Shown piece by piece: positions 17,906-26,123 of a stretch of DNA of 64,000 nt. The notes beneath the pieces are model-generated. The model had not been told where the DNA came from and did not search any database. It saw only the letters and a list, made by a program, of their open reading frames with translations. The stretch is from an uncultured Erysipelotrichaceae bacterium (lineage in GTDB: Bacteria > Bacillota_I > Bacilli_A > RFN20 > CAG-826). Each line of letters opens with the position of its first letter. The first letter of the stretch is position 1. Location of the stretch: contig CADAXQ010000002.1 of the NCBI GenBank assembly GCA_902791935.1, positions 56,042 to 120,041 on the forward strand, written 5' to 3'. The position numbers were made by a program, and so were the translations under genes.

Positions 17906-19847
17906 AAGTTCCGTACTTCCCTTCTTTAAAGGCGGCCGCAACAATGTCGCGTAAGACCGGTGTTACATCTTCGGAAATCATACTCGCCGAATAAGAAAGC
18001 TTATCCATGACGTAAGACAACGTCACAAAACGAACTTCCGAAAGGCTGGTATCGTAGGTCACTGAATAAGTCGAATAATATGAGTTATTGAGCCAAGTGG
18101 CCAGCCTGCTGGGTGACGTAGAGGCCACGATATTTGTGTTATCGAACGGTAACGCCGCCATTAAATCACCATAGGTAATGTCGCCCGCCGGTAACGTTTG
18201 TCTAACGGCTCCAGTGTTGATGATAGCAGCTACAAACGGACGGGTGTCAGAGGAATCGTCACGGTAATATTCGTAAAAAGCACGGGCGGCAAATTGCGCC
18301 AAATCGTTTTTTCCAATCGAGGTTTCTGAATGATAAACGACTTCTTTCGAAATGCTGGCCACTTTCGCTTCATAATGGAGAGCCATGCGGTCTGTTAAAG
18401 GATCGTCGTTTTTCTTTGAAATGGTATCAAATGGGATGTCTTCGAAATCTTGATAAACCAATTTCTTCTCGCTTTCAAAATAAGTGAACGTGAGTTTACG
18501 AATATCGGATCCATTCGCGTAGGTTTGCACATGCGGAACGCCATTCTTGTCGACAAATCCGTAAGATTGATGGGTATGTCCTTCTAAAACGGCATCAATC
18601 CCAGGCCATAACGTCGCCGAATATGCCGTCTTGGAAGAGGAATAGTGAAGCGACAATAATACCAAATTACAGCCTTCTTCTTTGCGGAGACGGTTGGATT
18701 CCGTTTCAACGAGGCTAGTGATATTTGACCACAAGAATGAGTAGCCACCCCTAGACGCGGAGGCAATCGATCTTTCGACCGGGCCAATCGCGCCGATGAC
18801 GCCAATGCGATAAGGGCCACGTTCAATGACTTTGGAAGGCTTGGCCCAAGAAGGACGATTTCCAGCCGTATCGACAATGTTGATGCCTAAGAAAGGAAAA
18901 TTCGCTTGCGTGGCATTCGCCGCAATTGTATCGACTTTCCAATCAAATTCATGGTTTCCAATGGCCATGGATTCAAAACCGATTAAGTTCATCCAATCTA
19001 CCATGTAACGACCTTTGGTGAGATTACTTTCTGCGCCACCTTGCCACATGTCGCCACTGGAAAGCACGATACTGCTGTCAGGGTAATATCGCTCTTCTTC
19101 CCATAAATAAGAAGACAGTTTGCGGATTCCCGATTGATATTTCCCGTCTCCCGAAGCATAAGAAGCCGCTCCATGGGTATCGTTTATGGTATAGATTTCG
19201 ATTTTATTGACGGACTCGTAATCACTTCTACTATCGCCGAAAGTCAAAGTAATAGAGCTGATGGAATAAGCAGTAAGGGGCGCATAGATGCTGATATAGG
19301 AGCCATGGGTGCGGCATAAAAATGTCTCGTTACTTTCTAACGCATAAGCCCCGTTTGCAGGAGAGGTAATCGGATAGGTACTGCATTTCGTTAATAAGGA
19401 ACCATAATCGCCATTTTCTTGGAACGCGACGGTCACAGAAAGAATGTCTTTTGCAAAAGGAACAGAATTGGTTAGATAGCCACCGTGCGATAACGTCAAG
19501 AAGGTATCTTCCGAATGAGTTGCATTTTGGAAGCGGAATGCATAGCCATCCCCTTCAAAGCCATTATCCTGCCATTTTAATGTCACAGAGTTATCTAGAA
19601 TCAATTGATCGCCATTAAAACTCCCCGGTTCAGGCAAGGAAGAACTGGAATAATGGCTTGTCTCTTGAGAGGATGAACTGCCATTAACGTTGGAGGAACT
19701 GGCGTCGGCACTAGAACGAGATGAATCGACGGGCAGAGAAGAATTTTGTGATGAAGTCTTTTGGCTGAAAAAGCAAGAAGACAAGAAAAGCACAGAAGCA
19801 AAGCTCAAGATGTGAGAAGAGATTTTCATTAGATTTGGTGCTTTCAT
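17895..19847 (-). CDS. Lipoprotein 5'-nucleotidase / metallophosphatase
   Basis: A surface lipoprotein probably hydrolysing nucleotides or related phosphoesters. The start is 19847 or the next ATG at 19829; both give a signal peptide ending in the lipobox LSSC. A Ser-rich linker and a beta-rich domain of about 170 residues precede the metallophosphatase core with TINDTHG, SSGDMWQGG, AIGNHEFDW and EGHTHQS, the metal-ligand motifs. The C-terminal substrate domain has INTGAVR and YGDLMAALPFDN. The N-terminal extra domain is not one I recognise. It sits between the GH2 glycosidase and patatin genes, in one run. Confidence 0.88.
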   Translation of the reverse strand: MKAPNLMKISSHILSFASVLFLSSCFFSQKTSSQNSSLPVDSSRSSADASSSNVNGSSSSQETSHYSSSSLPEPGSFNGDQLILDNSVTLKWQDNGFEGDGYAFRFQNATHSEDTFLTLSHGGYLTNSVPFAKDILSVTVAFQENGDYGSLLTKCSTYPITSPANGAYALESNETFLCRTHGSYISIYAPLTAYSISSITLTFGDSRSDYESVNKIEIYTINDTHGAASYASGDGKYQSGIRKLSSYLWEEERYYPDSSIVLSSGDMWQGGAESNLTKGRYMVDWMNLIGFESMAIGNHEFDWKVDTIAANATQANFPFLGINIVDTAGNRPSWAKPSKVIERGPYRIGVIGAIGPVERSIASASRGGYSFLWSNITSLVETESNRLRKEEGCNLVLLSLHYSSSKTAYSATLWPGIDAVLEGHTHQSYGFVDKNGVPHVQTYANGSDIRKLTFTYFESEKKLVYQDFEDIPFDTISKKNDDPLTDRMALHYEAKVASISKEVVYHSETSIGKNDLAQFAARAFYEYYRDDSSDTRPFVAAIINTGAVRQTLPAGDITYGDLMAALPFDNTNIVASTSPSRLATWLNNSYYSTYSVTYDTSLSEVRFVTLSYVMDKLSYSASMISEDVTPVLRDIVAAAFKEGKYGTYGA

Positions 19848-19849
19848 GC

Positions 19850-21661
19850 TTAAAATATGGCGGATGTATGCAGTTTTGCTACTTCGCAATAGGTGTCTTG
19901 CAACGCACGATTCACTTGGCTAAGCCGCTCGGGATTCATCTTGGCGACTTCACGGTCATACGTTAACAAACCGTTGGTTTCTTGTTCCACGTCCGTCAAC
20001 TGGGTGAAGACAGCAACGGATAAATGGGCGGTCTTAATGGCTGGAAGAATCTGTTTTTGATATAACGCAATCACAGCGTCTTCCCATTTCGTTTGAGAGG
20101 AGAATCGTTTATAGCCAAAGTTTTTCTTGGACCAACGATGGCCATCAAGCGGTAAAGAATAGCCGCCAAATTCGCTTAATGACAAGATTCGATCTATCAC
20201 CGGCTTTAAACGAATGGCGCGGAAATAAATGTGACGGGAAACGAAGTCCCCTGCTCCTTTGTCGTACCATCCTGAAGTAGCATCGATAAAACGGGTGGAA
20301 TCTAATGCCCGCAATTTCTTTGTGTTTTCCACGGCGTCGAATTGACCCCATCCTTCATTGAACAATGTCCAAGACACGATAGAAGGAATCGAGCTTAAAG
20401 CTGTGATCGTTCCTTCTAATTCCAAACCAAATTGTTTTCGTGACGCCGCATCGCCACGTCCTAATCTTTTAGTATTATGGTCTCTTACTTTCAAAGATAA
20501 AACTGGGGCAACCGCGATTAAGAATGGCCGATAAGGCGCACCGCCATTGACGATATCTTGCATGACATAAATGCCAAGACGATCGCATAAGGCGTACCAG
20601 CGACGTGGCTCAATCTTGATGTGTTTCCGTACAGCATTAAAACCACAGGAAAGCAAATAATGGAGGTCAAATTCCATGGCCTCGATAGAAGGTGGCGTTA
20701 ATCCCGATTCTGGCCAATAGCCCTGATCTAGCGGAGCCGAAAGGAAACAAGGTTCATGATTGATGAACAAGAAACGCGAGCCGTTATCTTTCACAGACTC
20801 AAGCTTTCGGAACGCATTTTGAGAACGAACGACATCGCCATGGTCTTTTAGGATAAGCGAATAAAGATGGGGGTCTTCGTGAGACCAAGGATGAAAATCA
20901 CTATCTTGTAGTTTCACTTCGGCATGGCCGTGTTCGTCGAAATTCGCTTTCCCGACGAGGGTTTCGTTATCATAAACTTCAACCGAAGCACCACTAGAAT
21001 CGCCAGCAAATTGGGCATCCACAAAGAAAATATGCCGATCATAGTCACCAAAAATTTTGGCGTGATCAATAAAATTCACGCTGGGCAAATATTCTAAATA
21101 AACTTCTTGCCAAATCCCGCTGGTTGGGGTGTACCAAATCCCCTTTGGATGGTTCGATTGCTTCCCTCTTGCGTAAATCGGGCTTGCGGTATCGTCTTTT
21201 ACCACGACTTCTAATACGAAATGAGATTGGATTTTATCAATATAAATCGTAAATGGAAGATAGCCCCCTTGATGGGTTCCAAAGAGTTCCCCATTCACGT
21301 AAACCTCAGCTTCTTGGTCAACCGCCATGAAACGAAGTAAGGCTGGCTTACCGACAAATTCAGGCGGGACATCTACCTCTTTTCGATAATGAAGGCGGTC
21401 TTTCGCGGTCACAAAACGACGGATACCGCTTGCCTCGGTTTCAGGAGCAAACGGAACGAGTATCTTTTCCGGGTATTCTTGAGGAAGCGCCTCGCTATGG
21501 GTAATTACAAAATCCCATTCCCCATCCAAATTTTGGTAATGATCGCGCTGCCAATATGGATCAGGATGACCCGCTAACGGACAAGTTTTATCCACGTTTG
21601 ACCAAAAAGAACTCTTCACGTTTTTATTATGGCATTTCGTCCGATGCTTGAAAAGCATCAC
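19850..21661 (-). CDS. Glycoside hydrolase family 2 protein
   Basis: A cytoplasmic retaining glycosidase, beta-galactosidase/beta-glucuronidase/beta-mannosidase class; the substrate is not determinable. The 603 residues have the jelly-roll sugar-binding domain (YWQRDHYQNLDGEWDFV; LRFMAVDQEAEVYVNGE), an immunoglobulin-like domain, and the TIM barrel with AVRKHIKIEPRRWYALCDRLG, WTLFNEGWGQFD (acid/base Glu near 434) and SEFGGYS (nucleophile Glu near 496). The start is uncertain: ATG at 21661 or 21658, or GTG at 21619. No signal peptide is present. It is the first gene of the seven-gene minus-strand run. Confidence 0.87.
   Translation of the reverse strand: MMLFKHRTKCHNKNVKSSFWSNVDKTCPLAGHPDPYWQRDHYQNLDGEWDFVITHSEALPQEYPEKILVPFAPETEASGIRRFVTAKDRLHYRKEVDVPPEFVGKPALLRFMAVDQEAEVYVNGELFGTHQGGYLPFTIYIDKIQSHFVLEVVVKDDTASPIYARGKQSNHPKGIWYTPTSGIWQEVYLEYLPSVNFIDHAKIFGDYDRHIFFVDAQFAGDSSGASVEVYDNETLVGKANFDEHGHAEVKLQDSDFHPWSHEDPHLYSLILKDHGDVVRSQNAFRKLESVKDNGSRFLFINHEPCFLSAPLDQGYWPESGLTPPSIEAMEFDLHYLLSCGFNAVRKHIKIEPRRWYALCDRLGIYVMQDIVNGGAPYRPFLIAVAPVLSLKVRDHNTKRLGRGDAASRKQFGLELEGTITALSSIPSIVSWTLFNEGWGQFDAVENTKKLRALDSTRFIDATSGWYDKGAGDFVSRHIYFRAIRLKPVIDRILSLSEFGGYSLPLDGHRWSKKNFGYKRFSSQTKWEDAVIALYQKQILPAIKTAHLSVAVFTQLTDVEQETNGLLTYDREVAKMNPERLSQVNRALQDTYCEVAKLHTSAIF
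21643..21659. promoter_or_regulatory. Hairpin over the GH2 start codons
   Basis: GATGCTT and AAGCATC form a perfect 7-bp stem with a 3-base loop (GAA on the plus strand). On the minus strand it begins at the second ATG of the GH2 gene and would bury the start site, or marks that translation begins at the downstream GTG (21619). Confidence 0.3.
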
Positions 21662-21674
21662 CCCAGGGCTCTTA

Positions 21675-21683
21675 TGTTACAAT
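21675..21683 (+). promoter_or_regulatory. Extended -10 promoter of the M24 peptidase gene
   Basis: TGTTACAAT is a TGn extended -10 element with TACAAT at 21678-21683. No good -35 sits at the right distance, as is common with extended -10 promoters. The start of transcription would be near 21690, just before the AAAGAAGG ribosome site. A weaker TAACAT on the opposite strand overlaps it and could serve the GH2 operon. Confidence 0.5.
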
Positions 21684-21707
21684 CTTAAACGTAAAGAAGG
21701 TACATGT

Positions 21708-22892
21708 ATGGACCGTTTTGCCATCATTCAAGAAGAGTTATCCAAGCAGCAAGTCGATGCCTGGATTTTGGTAGATTACGAAAATCGTAATCCCACCATG
21801 GTTTCGTTTTTAGGAGATAAGATGCTCACAAGAAAGATCTTTATGGTCTTTCCAAAAGGGGCAAAACCATATCTCATTTGTCACGTCATCGATACGGTTT
21901 TCTTAAAAGATTCAGAAACCTTGTCCCATTTTGATTTGAAGGTTTATCACACTTGGCAAGAAATGTTGGCTTTAGAGCAACAGAATTTCTGTTCTTATCA
22001 CCGCGTTTACATGGATATGTCTGAAAATGGCTTATTGCCCCGCGTCTCCTTAGCCGACTATGGCAGCATAGCTTATGTGAAGTCCCTAGGCATTGAAGTT
22101 CTCTCCTCTGGCAATCTCCTACAAATCTTCCAAGCCCAATATGGAGAGAAATCCCATGCACTTCAACTAAAAGCCGATGCGCTTGCCTTAAAAATCAAAG
22201 ATGAGGCGTTTGCCCAAATCAAAGCTGACATTGAGCATAACGGCGTATCCGATGAATATCGCATTCAACAATTCATCGCGAGACGTTTTCACGAAGAAGG
22301 TATGGTTTATGATGACCCGCCGATTGTGGCCATCAATCACAATGCCTCCAATCCGCATTATGGCCCAACGGATAAAGTATCCAGCCCCATTCACGTCGGA
22401 GACGTTGTGTTAATCGATATGTGGGCAAAAATGGATGATCCACTTGCCGTCTATGCCGACATTACCTGGATGGGTTATGTCGGAAAGAAAGTTCCCGTTT
22501 TTGTCGAAGAACGGTTCCAAATTTTGAAAAACGCCATCGATCATGCAGTGCAATTCCTAGAAGAAAACCTACCCGTTCGTGAAGTGCAAGGCTATGAAGT
22601 TGATGCTTTAGTCCGGAAAGAAATTACAGACAAAGGTTATGGCGAATACTTTACGCACCGCACCGGTCATAATATTGCTGTCGATGTCTCGCCACATGGA
22701 CCAGGCGCCAATATCGATGACTACGAATCGCATGATACCCGTGCCTTAATCAATGGGACTTCCTTCTCTTTGGAACCCGGCATTTACGCGCCAGATTTCG
22801 GGATGAGAAGCGAAACGAATGTCTATGTGGAAAATCGCCATCCCGTTGTGGTTGCCGGAAGGCAACAAGAAGTCATCGCGATTCTAAAATAA
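21708..22892 (+). CDS. M24-family metallopeptidase (Xaa-Pro peptidase-like)
   Basis: A 394-residue cytoplasmic dimetal peptidase with a creatinase-type N-terminal domain (1-160) and the pita-bread domain. Metal ligands are visible in order: Asp in VLIDMWAK (about 237), Asp in YADITW (about 251), His in RTGHNIAVDVSPHGP (about 321), Glu in SLEPGIY (about 356) and Glu in RSETNVYV (about 368). The start at 21708 follows AAGAAGG; a longer in-frame start lies within the promoter. Monocistronic, with its own promoter and terminator. Probably completes degradation of proline-containing peptides. Confidence 0.9.
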   Translation: MDRFAIIQEELSKQQVDAWILVDYENRNPTMVSFLGDKMLTRKIFMVFPKGAKPYLICHVIDTVFLKDSETLSHFDLKVYHTWQEMLALEQQNFCSYHRVYMDMSENGLLPRVSLADYGSIAYVKSLGIEVLSSGNLLQIFQAQYGEKSHALQLKADALALKIKDEAFAQIKADIEHNGVSDEYRIQQFIARRFHEEGMVYDDPPIVAINHNASNPHYGPTDKVSSPIHVGDVVLIDMWAKMDDPLAVYADITWMGYVGKKVPVFVEERFQILKNAIDHAVQFLEENLPVREVQGYEVDALVRKEITDKGYGEYFTHRTGHNIAVDVSPHGPGANIDDYESHDTRALINGTSFSLEPGIYAPDFGMRSETNVYVENRHPVVVAGRQQEVIAILK

Positions 22893-22925
22893 TCGAAAAA
22901 TCACTCGCAAAACCCCTTTAAAAAG

Positions 22926-22957
22926 AAAAAGCCGATCCTTCAATGGGTCGGCTTTTT
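22926..22957. terminator. Bidirectional terminator between the M24 peptidase and nfnB
   Basis: AAAAAGCCGATCC and GGGTCGGCTTTTT pair over 13 bp with one wobble and a six-base loop. T-tracts exist in both orientations, serving the convergent peptidase and nfn operon. Confidence 0.88.
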
Positions 22958-22967
22958 GCACGTGAAT

Positions 22968-24383
22968 TTAGTCCGCTTTTGACTGGATATATTGGTCAAT
23001 GGCTTCAGCGGCATTTTTGCCTGCGCCCATTGCCAAGATCACGGTCGCTGCACCAGTGACTGCATCACCGCCGGCATAAACACCGGTCTTCGAAGTTTCA
23101 CCACTTTCGTCTTTTGTGATGATGCAACCATGTGGGTTGGTATCAAGACCTTTCGTGGTGTTCTTGATTAATGGGTTCGGCGACGTACCGATGGCTTGAA
23201 TGACCACATCGACATCCATGGTGTATTCACTGCCAGGGATGGCCACAGGACGACGACGGCCAGAGGCATCGGGTTCACCGAGTTCCATCTTGATGCAACG
23301 GATGCCCGTCACGTTCAAGTTCTCGTCACCCAAGATTTCCGTTGGGTTCGTTAAGATATGGAAATCGACTCCTTCTTCCATCGCGTGATGGACTTCTTCT
23401 TTACGCGCTGGGATTTCTTCTAACGAACGGCGATAGATGATGTAGACTTTTTCAGCGCCTAAACGAAGGGCGCAACGGCAAGCATCCATCGCGACGTTGC
23501 CACCGCCGATGACCGCCACCCGTTTGCCGTGCACAATCGGAGTATCCGCATCATCTTTATAAGCTTTCATTAAATTGATGCGAGTTAAGAATTCATTCGC
23601 GGAAAGTACGCCTTTTAGGTTCTCTCCGGGAATGCCCATGAAGCGCGGAAGACCAGCACCAGTGCCGATAAACACAGCTTCATAACCATCATCTTCCATG
23701 AGTTCGTCAATGGAATAAACTTTGCCGATTACCATGTTCGTACGGATTTCAACGCCCATCTTTTCTAAGTTATGGACTTCATTTTGCACGATGGATTTCG
23801 GAAGACGGAATTCGGGGATGCCATAGCTTAAGACACCGCCGGCAAGATGTAACGCTTCAAAGACCGTGACTTCATAGCCTTTTTTCGCCAAATCACCGGC
23901 GCAGGTTAAACCCGAAGGGCCAGAACCAACGACGGCCACTTTATGTCCGTTTGGTTTTGGCTTTTCAAACGAAACCAATTGATTTTCTCTCGCGTAGTCG
24001 GCAACGAAACGTTCCAAACGTCCGATGGCGACGGGTTCAGCACCGGGGCGAAGACCACGAGTGCAATATTTTTCGCATTGCGATTCTTGGGGGCAAACCC
24101 GTCCGCAGATGCTAGAAAGAGAGGAGGATTGCAACAACACGTCGTTCGCGCCTTTAAGATCCCCATCCCGAACTTTCATGATGAAATCGGGAATATGAAT
24201 GTGAACGGGGCAGCCATTGACACAGGGTTGTTTTGGACAATGTAAGCAACGCGCCGCCTCGTCTTGCGCCATGGCTAAATCATAGCCAAGCGCGACTTCT
24301 TTGAAGTTATGCGCACGAACCTTTGGGTCTTGCGACGGCATCGGGTTCTTGTCTAAACGCATGTTGAATTTTGTGGCGACCAT
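22968..24383 (-). CDS. nfnB: NADP-binding large subunit of electron-bifurcating transhydrogenase (NfnB/GltD-like)
   Basis: The 471-residue flavoprotein belongs to the GltD family. Residues 30-110 hold the N-terminal iron-sulfur domain with CLHCPKQPCVNGCPVHIHIP and SSICGRVCPQESQCEKYCTRG. Two dinucleotide folds follow: VAVVGSGPSGLTCAGDLAKKG (FAD) and VAVIGGGNVAMDACRCALRLG (NADP(H)). The start at 24383 has AAAGGAGGT upstream and begins one base after the nfnA stop. No glutamate synthase large-subunit gene is nearby, and the partner is a PyrK-like protein, so NfnB of the NADH-dependent ferredoxin:NADP+ oxidoreductase is a better call than glutamate synthase. Confidence 0.88.
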   Translation of the reverse strand: MVATKFNMRLDKNPMPSQDPKVRAHNFKEVALGYDLAMAQDEAARCLHCPKQPCVNGCPVHIHIPDFIMKVRDGDLKGANDVLLQSSSLSSICGRVCPQESQCEKYCTRGLRPGAEPVAIGRLERFVADYARENQLVSFEKPKPNGHKVAVVGSGPSGLTCAGDLAKKGYEVTVFEALHLAGGVLSYGIPEFRLPKSIVQNEVHNLEKMGVEIRTNMVIGKVYSIDELMEDDGYEAVFIGTGAGLPRFMGIPGENLKGVLSANEFLTRINLMKAYKDDADTPIVHGKRVAVIGGGNVAMDACRCALRLGAEKVYIIYRRSLEEIPARKEEVHHAMEEGVDFHILTNPTEILGDENLNVTGIRCIKMELGEPDASGRRRPVAIPGSEYTMDVDVVIQAIGTSPNPLIKNTTKGLDTNPHGCIITKDESGETSKTGVYAGGDAVTGAATVILAMGAGKNAAEAIDQYIQSKAD

Positions 24384-24384
24384 C

Positions 24385-25227
24385 TTATTTGACCTCCTTT
24401 TGGAAGAGATTGCAGGTTTCTTCGTATTTATGTTTTTCCCAATCGCGGTAGATACCATTCCGTTTTTGCGCTTCATCGAAGTCGACTTCGAATCCGTCAA
24501 AGTCAGGGCCATCAACGCAGGCAAACTTTGTCTTGCCGCCAACGGTTAAACGGCAACCGCCACACATCCCCGTACCATCAATCATAATCGGGTTCATCGA
24601 AACGACGGTTTTGATGTTATATTGCTTCGTTAACTTCACAACGAATTTCATCATAACGATTGGGCCAATCGCGATGACCTCATCATAAACGTTACCTTGA
24701 TCAATCAATTCTTGTAATGCTTGGGTCACTAAGCCTTTTTCGCCATAAGAGCCATCATCCGTCATAATCTTTAATAAATCAGAGCAGGCGCGGAATTCCG
24801 GTTCCAAGATGACCAAGTCTTTGTTTCGGAAGCCGACGATAGAGTGCACCACTGCACCATTTTCATGTAGCTTTTGCGCAACGGGCATGGCAATGGCCGT
24901 ACCCGCACCGCCACCAATGACGCAGACTTTCTTTAAGCCGTCTAACTCAGAGGGTCTTCCTAAGGGGCCCACGAAGTCTTGAATGAATTCGCCCGCTTCT
25001 TTCTTTCCTAATTTAAAGGTAGTCGCACCGACAATCTGGAAAATGATTTTGACGGTGCCAGCCTCACGGTCTTCACCCGCGATGGTCAAAGGGATACGCT
25101 CCCCATCTTCATCGACACGCAAAATGATGAATTCGCCAGGTTGTGCTTTCCGGGCGATTTCCGGTGCATCAATGTTCATCTCAATCATGGTCGGATTGAG
25201 CACGCGTTTCGAAACGATCTTGTACAT
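24385..25227 (-). CDS. nfnA: FAD/[2Fe-2S] small subunit of NfnAB transhydrogenase
   Basis: The 280-residue protein has the ferredoxin-reductase layout of PyrK/NfnA: an FAD-binding beta barrel with RIPLTIAGED (about 49), an NAD-binding region starting VCVIGGGAGTAIAMPVAQ, and a C-terminal iron-sulfur site DGTGMCGGCRLTVGGKTKFACVDGP whose cysteines hold a [2Fe-2S] cluster. AAGGAGGATCC precedes the ATG at 25227. The Nfn complex couples NADH and reduced ferredoxin oxidation to NADP+ reduction. It follows nadK by 11 bases and precedes nfnB by one base. Confidence 0.88.
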   Translation of the reverse strand: MYKIVSKRVLNPTMIEMNIDAPEIARKAQPGEFIILRVDEDGERIPLTIAGEDREAGTVKIIFQIVGATTFKLGKKEAGEFIQDFVGPLGRPSELDGLKKVCVIGGGAGTAIAMPVAQKLHENGAVVHSIVGFRNKDLVILEPEFRACSDLLKIMTDDGSYGEKGLVTQALQELIDQGNVYDEVIAIGPIVMMKFVVKLTKQYNIKTVVSMNPIMIDGTGMCGGCRLTVGGKTKFACVDGPDFDGFEVDFDEAQKRNGIYRDWEKHKYEETCNLFQKEVK

Positions 25228-25238
25228 TTGGATCCTCC

Positions 25239-26015
25239 TTAATAGCCAAGTGTTTTGCGTAACCGTGGGACAAAGACATCGTCTTCTTTGCCATAGCACA
25301 CGGCTTTTTTAGTTCCATAAGCAATCGTAAAAACAGGGTCTGCTTCCTGTTGGAAGGTAATGTTGTCTTGTAATAATGTCGCTGGTCGATGGTTCTTTTC
25401 TTGGAACGTTAACGTCCGTTTTCCATCGAGTACGACAGGGGAGCCAATCGGTTGATAGGCTTTAGAACGGATGGCCGCAATTTCGGTTAATTCCATGGCG
25501 GGCAGCTGTGTGTCCAAAATGGCACCAAAAATGCTGCGATTATACCCCATCGAACCGGTGGTAGTAGAAATGACAAGGCCCATGCCAAAATAATGTTCGA
25601 GGAATTGCCCATCGAGCAAAACTTCATATTCGACATTCTTCAATAAGCCAGAAATGATGAATTCATTAATCGCGTAATGCGTCTCTTTGGCGCCTTTTAA
25701 AGCCAATAAAGGGAACGATTTTGTTTTTAATGTCCCTGCTTTCACGCCTTCTAATGCCGTATCCGCTTCATCCATTGAGAATTCGTTGTAGTATCCGATA
25801 CGGCCTGTGTTAAAGCACAAGAAACGAATGTTCTCAATTTGAGACATGTAGTGATGTAGAGCGGCCAAAAACGTGCCATCGCCGCCGATGACAATCACAA
25901 GTTCAGGATGCACACTATCTTTAGAAAAGAATGGGTCTTCCGCTAACTTTTTGGTGATGGAATCCCCTGCTTCTTCGGAAAAGGAATCGTTCCGTTTAAT
26001 CAAGCAGTACCGCAT
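25239..26015 (-). CDS. nadK: NAD kinase
   Basis: NAD kinase phosphorylates NAD+ to NADP+. The 258-residue protein has ELVIVIGGDGTFLAALHHY, the GGDGT ATP/NAD motif, NTGRIGYYNEF, the INEFII segment (usually NE) and GLVISTTTGSMGYNRS, the second family signature. It precedes nfnA and nfnB in one transcript, so the enzyme making NADP+ is expressed with the enzyme that reduces it. No ribosome-binding site is visible; an extended -10 element lies only about 10 bases upstream of the ATG, which suggests an almost leaderless transcript. Confidence 0.95.
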   Translation of the reverse strand: MRYCLIKRNDSFSEEAGDSITKKLAEDPFFSKDSVHPELVIVIGGDGTFLAALHHYMSQIENIRFLCFNTGRIGYYNEFSMDEADTALEGVKAGTLKTKSFPLLALKGAKETHYAINEFIISGLLKNVEYEVLLDGQFLEHYFGMGLVISTTTGSMGYNRSIFGAILDTQLPAMELTEIAAIRSKAYQPIGSPVVLDGKRTLTFQEKNHRPATLLQDNITFQQEADPVFTIAYGTKKAVCYGKEDDVFVPRLRKTLGY

Positions 26016-26024
26016 ATCGGGAAT

Positions 26025-26033
26025 AGTTTACCA
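26025..26033 (-). promoter_or_regulatory. Extended -10 element of the nadK-nfnAB operon
   Basis: On the minus strand TGGTAAACT reads as TGn plus TAAACT (26030-26025). Transcription should begin about 7 bases downstream, near 26018, two or three bases before the nadK ATG. The -35 region is weak. Confidence 0.4.
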
Positions 26034-26071
26034 AATAGTAATTTATGAAGAAAGATAGAACTGATTCTTTT

Positions 26072-26105
26072 TTCAAGAAAAAGGGGGATGCAATCTTGCA
26101 TCCCC
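26072..26105 (-). terminator. Terminator of the flavodiiron gene
   Basis: On the minus strand GGGGATGCAA and TTGCATCCCC form a 10-bp stem (26105-26084) followed by CTTTTTCTTG. It ends the fprA transcript before the nadK promoter. Confidence 0.85.
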
Positions 26106-26123
26106 TCTGTTTGAAAAACGAAA

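Noticed and set aside
22968..25227. Glutamate synthase small subunit plus unrelated reductase
   Set aside because: No large glutamate synthase subunit is nearby, and the PyrK-like partner with a C-terminal [2Fe-2S] site matches NfnA, so NfnAB is the better reading.
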